Below, one piece after another: positions 58,336 to 64,000 of a stretch of DNA of 64,000 bases. Below the pieces are notes generated by a model. It did no database searches. It saw only the letters and a list, made by a program, of their open reading frames with translations, and had not been told where the DNA came from. The position numbers and the translations under genes are program-made. The stretch lies in assembly GCF_014873915.1 (NCBI RefSeq), contig NZ_JADBEJ010000004.1, positions 1,054,001 to 1,118,000 of the forward strand, written 5' to 3'. Origin of the DNA: Amycolatopsis roodepoortensis. GTDB lineage: Bacteria; Actinomycetota; Actinomycetes; Mycobacteriales; Pseudonocardiaceae. Every line of letters begins with the position of its first letter. The stretch's first letter is position 1.

Positions 58336-61300
58336 CGGGCGCCGGCGACTTCATCAGATTCGTCAGCAGCTTCGCGCACCAGTCCAGCAGTTCCTCGTCT
58401 CGCAGCGCGGGTGCGCCCATCCGCCCGCCCGCCGGCCCCTCCGTCGGCTTCGGCACGGAGACCGTGTTCGTCACCGCCTTGTAGAGAGCCTTGGGGTACA
58501 AGCGCTTCAGCCGCACCATCTGCGAATCCGCCAGCGGCAGCGGCGCGAACCGGATCGATGTGCCCTGTGCGGAGACCTCGGTGACCCCGGCCGCGCGGCA
58601 GGTGTGCCGGAAGGCGGCGACCGCGAGCAGCCTCCGCACCGGGGCGGGCGGCTGGCCGTAGCGGTCGACCAGTTCCTCGCGGACGGCGTCGAGCCCGGCC
58701 TGGTCCGGAGCGGCCGCGATCTTGCGGTACGCCTCCAGCCGCAGCCGCTCGCCCGGTACGTAGTCGTGCGGGATATGCGCGTCCACCGGAAGATCCACGC
58801 GGACCTCGGCGAGCTCCTCCTCTTCGGAGGTCTCCGCGCCCGCGTGACGGCGGAACGCGTCGACCGCTTCACCGACGAGCCGCACGTACAGATCGAAACC
58901 GACGCCCGCGATATGCCCGGACTGCTCCGCGCCGAGGATGTTGCCCGCGCCGCGGATCTCCAGGTCCTTCATCGCGACGGCCATGCCCGCGCCGAGTTCG
59001 GTGTTCTGCGCGATGGTCGCCAGCCGGTCGTGCGCCGTCTCGGTGAGCGGGGCCTCCGGCGGGTACAGGAAGTACGCGTACCCGCGCTCCCGCCCGCGCC
59101 CGACCCGGCCGCGCAGCTGGTGCAGCTGCGCGAGACCCAGCAGGTCACCTCGTTCCACCAGCAGGGTGTTGGCGTTCGAGATGTCCAACCCGGTCTCGAC
59201 GATCGTGGTGCAGACGAGCACGTCGTACTCGTTCTCCCAGAAACCCTGGATGATCTTTTCGAGTTTGTCCTCGTTCATCTGCCCGTGCGCGGTGACGACG
59301 CGCGCCTCCGGCACCAATTCGCGAATGCGCTTCGCGGCCTTCTCGATCGAGGAAACCCTGTTGTGCACGTAGAAGACCTGGCCGTCGCGCAGCAGCTCGC
59401 GCCGGATCGCGGCGCCGACCTGCTTGTCGTCGTACGCGCCGACGTAGGTCAGGATCGGGTGCCTGTCCTCGGGCGGGGTCAGGATCGTGGACATCTCACG
59501 GATCCCGGCGAGCGACATCTCCAGCGTCCGCGGGATCGGCGTCGCCGACATGGTCAGCACGTCGACGTGCGTCCGCAGCGCCTTGATGTGCTCCTTGTGC
59601 TCGACGCCGAACCGCTGTTCCTCGTCGACGATCACCAGGCCGAGGTCCTTGTACCGGATCCCGGTCTGCAGCAGGCGGTGGGTGCCGATCACGATGTCGA
59701 CATCGCCGGAAGCGAGCTGTTCGAGGATCGCGTCCGACTCGGGCTTCGAGGTGAACCGCGAAAGTCCCTTGATCTTCACCGGGAACGAACTCATCCGTTC
59801 GGTGAAGGTGTTGAGGTGCTGCTGCGCGAGCAGCGTCGTGGGCACCAGCACCGCGACCTGCTTGCCGTCCTGCACCGCCTTGAACGCCGCGCGCACCGCG
59901 ATCTCGGTCTTGCCGTAGCCGACGTCACCGCAGATGACGCGGTCCATCGGGACGCCGCGTTCCATATCCGCCTTGACCTCGTCGATCGCGGCGAGCTGGT
60001 CGTTGGTCTCGGTGAACGGGAAGGCGTCCTCGAGTTCGCCCTGCCACGGGGTGTCCTGCGCGAACGCGTGCCCCGGGGCGGCCTGCCGCGCCGCGTAGAG
60101 CTGCACGAGTTCGGCGGCGATCTCCTTGACCGCCTTCTTCGCCTTGGCCTTGGTGTTCTTCCAGTCCGACCCGCCGAGTTTGTTCAGCGTCGGCAGCTCG
60201 CCACCGACGTAGCGGGAGACCTCGTCGAGCTGGTCGGTCGGGACGAACAGCCGGTCCCCCGGGTGCCCGCGTTTGGAGGAGGCGTACTCCAGCAGCAGAT
60301 ACTCGCGGGTCGCGCCGGCGACGGTGCGCTGCACCATCTCCACGAACCGGCCGATGCCGTGCTGGTCGTGCACGACGTAGTCGCCCGCCTTGAGGGCGAG
60401 CGGGTCGACGGCGTTGCGGCGCCGCGACGGCATCTTCGTACTGAAGTCCTTTGTGGACGTCCCGGCGCCCGAGCCGCGGCCGGTGAGATCCGATTCGGAC
60501 AGCACCACGAGCGCGCGTTCCGGCGAGACGAAACCGTCCGAAAGACCGCCGCACGTCACGGTCACGACGCCCGCCGTGAGCGGACCGGTGATGCCTTCCG
60601 CGAGCGACGCGGGCACGTCGCCCGCCGACAGCTGCTCGACGGCGCGGGCCGCCGTGCCGTGCCCGGCGACGACGAGCACCGCCGTCCCGCCCGCGGCCGT
60701 GTGCGCGCGCAGATCCGTCGTCGCGCGCTCGACCTCGCCGCGGTAGTTCGGCGCGGCCTCGATCGAGACGCGGTAGACGTCGGGATCGTCGCTGGCCAGC
60801 TGCGTCAGCGTCCACCAAGGGCGCTTCGTCTCCTGAGCGTGCTTCGCGATCCCCGCGAGATCCCGGTACGCGGACGCGCCGAGGTCGATCGGCGCCTGAC
60901 CACCCGCGGCGGCCGTGGTCCAGGACGCTTCGAGGAACTCCTGCCCGGTGCGGACCAGGTCGGCCGCGCGGGCGCGGATCTTCTCCGGATCGGCCAGCAG
61001 CACGTGCGTGCCCTCGGGCATCGCGTCGGTCAGCAGCTCCAGCTCGCCCTCGCACAGCACCGGGATGAGCGCCTCCATCCCCTCGACGGGCACACCGCCG
61101 GAGAGCTTGGTGAGCATCTCGGTGAGCTGGGCGTCCGCCTCGTACGTCGTCGCCAGCTCGGCGGCCTTCGCGCGTACCGGCTCGGTGAGCAGCAGCTCAC
61201 GGCACGGCGGCGCGCTGACGTGCTGGATCTCCCCCGGCAGCGACCGCTGGTCCGACACCGCGAACGCGCGGATCTCGCTGACCTCGTCGCCCCAGAACTC

Positions 61301-61897
61301 GACCCGCACCGGATGCTGCGCCGTCGGCCCGAACAGGTCGAGGATGCCGCCGCGCACGGCGAACTCGCCGCGTTTCTCGACCATGTCCACCCGCGTGTAC
61401 GCGAGCTCGACCAGCCGCTCCAGCAGGCCTTCGAAACTCTGTTCCTCGCCGACCACCAGGTCGATGGGCGCGAGCGAACCGAGCCCGGGCGCCATCGGCT
61501 GGATGAGGCTGCGGACGGTCGCGACGACGACGCGCAGGTCGTCGGCTCCCGTCTCGAGCCGGTGGAGCACCTCCAGCCGCCGCCCGACGGTGTCCGCCCG
61601 GGGCGACAGCCGCTCGTGCGGCAGCGTCTCCCAGGACGGGAAGTCGGCGACGACGCCGTCACCGAGGAAGGACTTCAGCGAAGCGGTCAATTCGTCGGCC
61701 TCGCGGCCGGTCGCGGTCACCGCGAGCACGGGGCGGCCGGCGCCCTCGTCCGCGGCGAGGGCGCCCACGACCAGCTGGCGGGTGGCGATCGCGCCCTGGA
61801 GTTCGAGCACCGGGGCACCGGCCCGCTCGACGACCCCGCGCAGGGCCGGATCGGGAAGGATGGAATGAAGGAGTCCGGACAATGGAGCGTTTGTCAC
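58328..61897 (-). CDS. mfd: Transcription-repair coupling factor Mfd
   Basis: Removes RNA polymerase stalled at DNA lesions and recruits UvrA. The 1189 residues have the UvrB-like N-terminal domains ([19 protein letters not shown]), the RNA-polymerase interaction domain ([20 protein letters not shown]), the RecG-like translocase with Walker [19 protein letters not shown] box [15 protein letters not shown], motifs [12 protein letters not shown] and [15 protein letters not shown], and the TRCF C-terminal domain. Full length. Its 3' end enters a tandem repeat. First gene of the mfd, surA-like, mazG row. Confidence 0.97.
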   Translation of the reverse strand: MTNAPLSGLLHSILPDPALRGVVERAGAPVLELQGAIATRQLVVGALAADEGAGRPVLAVTATGREADELTASLKSFLGDGVVADFPSWETLPHERLSPRADTVGRRLEVLHRLETGADDLRVVVATVRSLIQPMAPGLGSLAPIDLVVGEEQSFEGLLERLVELAYTRVDMVEKRGEFAVRGGILDLFGPTAQHPVRVEFWGDEVSEIRAFAVSDQRSLPGEIQHVSAPPCRELLLTEPVRAKAAELATTYEADAQLTEMLTKLSGGVPVEGMEALIPVLCEGELELLTDAMPEGTHVLLADPEKIRARAADLVRTGQEFLEASWTTAAAGGQAPIDLGASAYRDLAGIAKHAQETKRPWWTLTQLASDDPDVYRVSIEAAPNYRGEVERATTDLRAHTAAGGTAVLVVAGHGTAARAVEQLSAGDVPASLAEGITGPLTAGVVTVTCGGLSDGFVSPERALVVLSESDLTGRGSGAGTSTKDFSTKMPSRRRNAVDPLALKAGDYVVHDQHGIGRFVEMVQRTVAGATREYLLLEYASSKRGHPGDRLFVPTDQLDEVSRYVGGELPTLNKLGGSDWKNTKAKAKKAVKEIAAELVQLYAARQAAPGHAFAQDTPWQGELEDAFPFTETNDQLAAIDEVKADMERGVPMDRVICGDVGYGKTEIAVRAAFKAVQDGKQVAVLVPTTLLAQQHLNTFTERMSSFPVKIKGLSRFTSKPESDAILEQLASGDVDIVIGTHRLLQTGIRYKDLGLVIVDEEQRFGVEHKEHIKALRTHVDVLTMSATPIPRTLEMSLAGIREMSTILTPPEDRHPILTYVGAYDDKQVGAAIRRELLRDGQVFYVHNRVSSIEKAAKRIRELVPEARVVTAHGQMNEDKLEKIIQGFWENEYDVLVCTTIVETGLDISNANTLLVERGDLLGLAQLHQLRGRVGRGRERGYAYFLYPPEAPLTETAHDRLATIAQNTELGAGMAVAMKDLEIRGAGNILGAEQSGHIAGVGFDLYVRLVGEAVDAFRRHAGAETSEEEELAEVRVDLPVDAHIPHDYVPGERLRLEAYRKIAAAPDQAGLDAVREELVDRYGQPPAPVRRLLAVAAFRHTCRAAGVTEVSAQGTSIRFAPLPLADSQMVRLKRLYPKALYKAVTNTVSVPKPTEGPAGGRMGAPALRDEELLDWCAKLLTNLMKSPAPVA

Positions 61898-61938
61898 CGT
61901 CCCAGCCTACGTGGGGGCACCGACAGTCCGCCGCGCGA

Positions 61939-62853
61939 TTACCGGGGCAGGGCGCCGGCGACCATCGGGAGCTGTTCGTCGAACTCGGCCGGTTCCTGCG
62001 TCGCGATCCGGATCAGCACGTGTTCGGCGCCCGCGTCCCGGTATTCGCGCAACCGATCGGCGACCTGCTCCGGGCTGCCCGCGATCTGCATTTGGATCTT
62101 CTCGACGAAGTCCAGCGGAACGCCGTAATTCCGCTGTGCGTAGTCCTCCAGCCGCTCGCGGGCGCGCACCGGATCCTCCTCGATGAGCACCGTCGCGAAC
62201 AACGCGGGCGTCACGGGGCGTACGGCTGCTTCGCGGATCTTCGCGAGCCCGTCGGCGTAGTCCGCGACGTCGGGCGGATACGGCAGCCAGCCGTCGTAAA
62301 GCCGCCCCACTCGTTCGAGCGCGCCCGGGGTGAACGAGGCCAGCCACACCGGCGGACCACCCGGACGGTGCGGTTCCGCGTACTCCGGAAGAGTGTCGTA
62401 GTGCAGCACCTCGCCGTGGAACGGACCGCTCTTCCCGCTCCAGACGTGCCGCCACAACGCGACGATGTCGTCGAGCCGGGCGCGGCGGCGTTCCCACGGA
62501 ACGCGGGTGAAGGCGAACTCGGGTTCGCTGCGGCCGGCGAACCCCGCGCCGACGCCGAGCGTGATCCGGCCCCGGCTGAGCAGGTCGAGCGAGAGGATCG
62601 CGTTCGCGGAAAGCAGTGGATCCCGCAACGCCGGGAGCAGCGCGGCGGTGCCGATCGTGACCCGCTCGGTTCTGGCGGCGAACGCGCCGAGCAACGTCAA
62701 CGAATCGATGGGCGCCTTCGCGAGCGTGTCGCCGACCCAGACCGAATCGAAGCCGAGACGTTCGGCTTCGACCGCGATCGCGACCATTTCCGGCGCGGTG
62801 CGCCCGGCGTCGAGGATGGACCGATAAGTGGGGACGACCAGACCGAATTTCAT
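61939..62853 (-). CDS. LLM-class (F420-dependent) flavin oxidoreductase
   Basis: Luciferase-like TIM barrel of 304 residues. Typical marks are MKFGLVVPTYRSILDAGRT, AERLGFDSVWVGDTL, RVTIGTAALLPALRDPLL, GRITLGVGAGFAGRSEPEF and PPVWLASFTPGALERVG. Actinobacterial members mostly use F420H2, but FMN is possible. The ATG at 62853 fits the family start. It is divergent from an HTH regulator that probably controls it; an ATTCC/GGAAT dyad lies between. Confidence 0.9.
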   Translation of the reverse strand: MKFGLVVPTYRSILDAGRTAPEMVAIAVEAERLGFDSVWVGDTLAKAPIDSLTLLGAFAARTERVTIGTAALLPALRDPLLSANAILSLDLLSRGRITLGVGAGFAGRSEPEFAFTRVPWERRRARLDDIVALWRHVWSGKSGPFHGEVLHYDTLPEYAEPHRPGGPPVWLASFTPGALERVGRLYDGWLPYPPDVADYADGLAKIREAAVRPVTPALFATVLIEEDPVRARERLEDYAQRNYGVPLDFVEKIQMQIAGSPEQVADRLREYRDAGAEHVLIRIATQEPAEFDEQLPMVAGALPR

Positions 62854-62887
62854 GCCGGGAGCATCGCCGCGGCGGGGAATCGTCTCA

Positions 62888-62903
62888 ATTCCTTCGAGGG
62901 AAT
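62888..62903. promoter_or_regulatory. 16-bp dyad between LLM oxidoreductase and HTH gene
   Basis: ATTCCTTCGAGGGAAT is symmetric at 14 of 16 positions. It lies in the 77-bp divergent gap, 35 bp from the LLM start and 27 bp from the regulator start. Likely site of the HTH regulator (inference). Confidence 0.55.
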
Positions 62904-62930
62904 GGCGGCGCCGACGGCGGCTCGGCCAAG

Positions 62931-63704
62931 ATGACGACCATGGTTTCCGGATTCGGCCCCGCGCTGAAGGGCTGGCGCGAGCGCCGGCGGCTGTCCCAGC
63001 TGGAATTGGCACTCCGGGCCGGAACCACCCAGCGGCATGTGAGTTTCCTGGAAGGCGGCCGGTCGATCCCCGGCCGCGGCCTGGTGCTGCGCGTCGCCGA
63101 ATCGCTCGAACTCCCGCTCCGCGAGCGCAACGGCCTGCTGCTCGCCGCCGGCTACGCCCCCGGTTTCCCCGAAACGAAACTCGACGATCCCACGTTGAAG
63201 CCGGTCCTCGACGGGATGCGGCGGCTGCTCGACGGGCACCGGCCGTACCCGGCCATCGTGGTCGACCGCCACGGCGTGCTCGTCGCGCGCAACGACGCGC
63301 TGGACCTGCTCTTCGAGGACGTGGCGCCCGAACTGCTGGAGGAACCGGTCAACACCCTGCGGCTCGCGCTGCATCCGAAGGGGATGGCGCCCCGGGTGCT
63401 GAACCTCGCGGATTGGGCGCGGCACATCCTGGAACGGCTGACGCAGGAGATCGCGCACGCGCCCGACGAGAAGCTCACCGCGTTGCTGGCCGAACTCGAA
63501 GGTTACGTTCCGGAGCCGGGCCCGCCCGGCCCTGATCATCTCGGGTTCGCCGTGCCGATGCGCCTGTCCACCTCGGCGGGCGAGCTGCGGCTGATCACGG
63601 CCATCACGACGTTCGCGACCGCGGCCGACGTCACGGTGTCGGAATTGAAACTGGAGACTTTCCTGCCCGCCGACGCCGAGACGGCCGCGATCCTGACGCG
63701 CTGA
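62931..63704 (+). CDS. HTH regulator with MmyB-like ligand-binding domain
   Basis: The 257 residues have an XRE-type HTH (LKGWRERRRLSQLELALRAG, TTQRHVSFLEGGRSIPGRG) and a PAS-like MmyB domain (PYPAIVVDRHGVLVARNDAL, VNTLRLALHPKGMAPRVLNL, STSAGELRLITAITTFATAA) that in this family binds fatty acids or other ligands. Start ATG at 62931 or 62940. Such regulators usually sit divergent to a short dehydrogenase or LLM enzyme they repress, as here. Its 3' end overlaps the methyltransferase gene by 74 bp. Confidence 0.9.
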   Translation: MTTMVSGFGPALKGWRERRRLSQLELALRAGTTQRHVSFLEGGRSIPGRGLVLRVAESLELPLRERNGLLLAAGYAPGFPETKLDDPTLKPVLDGMRRLLDGHRPYPAIVVDRHGVLVARNDALDLLFEDVAPELLEEPVNTLRLALHPKGMAPRVLNLADWARHILERLTQEIAHAPDEKLTALLAELEGYVPEPGPPGPDHLGFAVPMRLSTSAGELRLITAITTFATAADVTVSELKLETFLPADAETAAILTR

Positions 63705-64000
63705 CCGGCAGTGCCGACCGGTGCACGAACGCGGGCGGCAGGTTCGGCCAGACGACCGGGGTCCGCCCGGTCACCGCGAACCGGTCACGCAGTGCGGCGG
63801 CGAACCGCCTGCCCGGCGGAGTCCAGGCCGCGTGCGCGTAGGCGAAGGTCGTGAACCGCCCGTTCGGGACCAGGATCTCGGTCACCCGGTCGAGGATCCG
63901 TTCCTGGCGGTCCGCCGTCATGACCGTCCACGGCAGACCGGAGACCACGACGTCGGCAGCTTCGCGCACGTAATCGTCCAGGTTCTCGGCGGATCCCTGG
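63631..64000 (-). CDS. SAM-dependent methyltransferase (phospholipid N-methyltransferase-like), C-terminal part
   Basis: Open to the window edge; about 123 residues are visible. AADVVVSGLPWTVM, LDRVTEILVPNGRFTTFAY and WPNLPPAFVHR match the C-terminal half of PmtA-like methyltransferases. Family members end soon after PPAFVxR, but here the frame runs about 30 more residues (SALPVSASGSRPSRRRR ...) into the 3' end of the convergent HTH gene, giving a 74-bp overlap. The N-terminal SAM motif lies beyond base 64000. Confidence 0.72.
   Translation of the reverse strand, partial: QGSAENLDDYVREAADVVVSGLPWTVMTADRQERILDRVTEILVPNGRFTTFAYAHAAWTPPGRRFAAALRDRFAVTGRTPVVWPNLPPAFVHRSALPVSASGSRPSRRRRAGKSPVSIPTP

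Noticed and set aside
58188..58379. Small minus-strand frame encoding a 7-residue repeat (VTRVIGG type)
   Set aside because: It arises from the 21-bp DNA tandem repeat, overlaps mfd and has no ribosome site; treated as a DNA repeat rather than a peptide gene.
57116..62128. 5-kb plus-strand open frame opposite mazG, surA-like and mfd
   Set aside because: Spans several real minus-strand genes and intergenic repeats; its product is repetitive Arg/Asp/Val with no motif.

Overview
The window reads as chromosomal DNA of a G+C-rich filamentous actinomycete, most likely Amycolatopsis or a close relative in the Pseudonocardiaceae (inference). Support: almost every codon ends in G or C; GTG starts are frequent; there is a class F sortase, an F420-type LLM oxidoreductase and a PPOX protein; a FilP-like coiled-coil protein is present; several gene blocks match Mycobacterium tuberculosis (cbs with fadA3; mfd, mazG, lpqU, eno, ftsB-like, DUF501, ppx2). 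No phage, transposase, CRISPR array or rRNA was seen. One tRNA gene was found.

Layout. 1-12 kb: cystathionine beta-synthase (cut by the edge), a thiolase, a DHA2-type exporter, a YeeE/TsuA-type sulfur transporter, a Bax inhibitor-1 protein, a secreted pilin-like protein with its own class F sortase, a two-domain fatty acyl reductase and a FilP-like protein. 12-31 kb is accessory and rich in small regulated units: MerR with an old-yellow-enzyme and amidase pair; ArsR, SRPBCC and DinB-like; a GH3 lipoprotein; a secreted esterase; TetR with P450; a thiol-rich MerR joined by an ATGA overlap to a 19-residue Cys-rich peptide; a NarL-type two-component pair; and a Tat-exported sulfite-oxidase-like enzyme with a receiver-less winged-helix regulator. 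30-36 kb: an unusual tRNA with a UAA anticodon, NDH-2, an endonuclease V/uracil-DNA glycosylase pair, an S10 carboxypeptidase and a secreted subtilisin. 36-42 kb: a complete dipeptide/oligopeptide ABC operon. 42-62 kb: ppx, transglycosylase, DUF501, ftsB-like, eno and mazG, surA-like, mfd. These two halves are separated by about 9 kb of accessory genes (47.3-56.1 kb), including an ECF sigma, membrane anti-sigma and ABC exporter operon. 62-64 kb: an LLM oxidoreductase divergent from an HTH/MmyB-type regulator, and a methyltransferase cut by the edge.

Regulation is unusually legible. Three MerR-type promoters share the same geometry: a 20-bp spacer holding the dyad, a TANNNT -10 box, and an ATG 6-7 nt later, which predicts leaderless mRNAs. 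TetR, ArsR, XRE and other dyads lie in the expected divergent gaps. Many gene ends, mostly convergent, carry very long hairpins. One 17-base word (AGCAAAGGTCCCTTGCT) recurs at four places in different arrangements, and a 21-bp tandem repeat sits directly after mfd.

All calls are from reading sequence and translated proteins; no database search was run. Function names rest on motif and family recognition, and starts were chosen by Shine-Dalgarno, overlap or promoter evidence where this could be seen.
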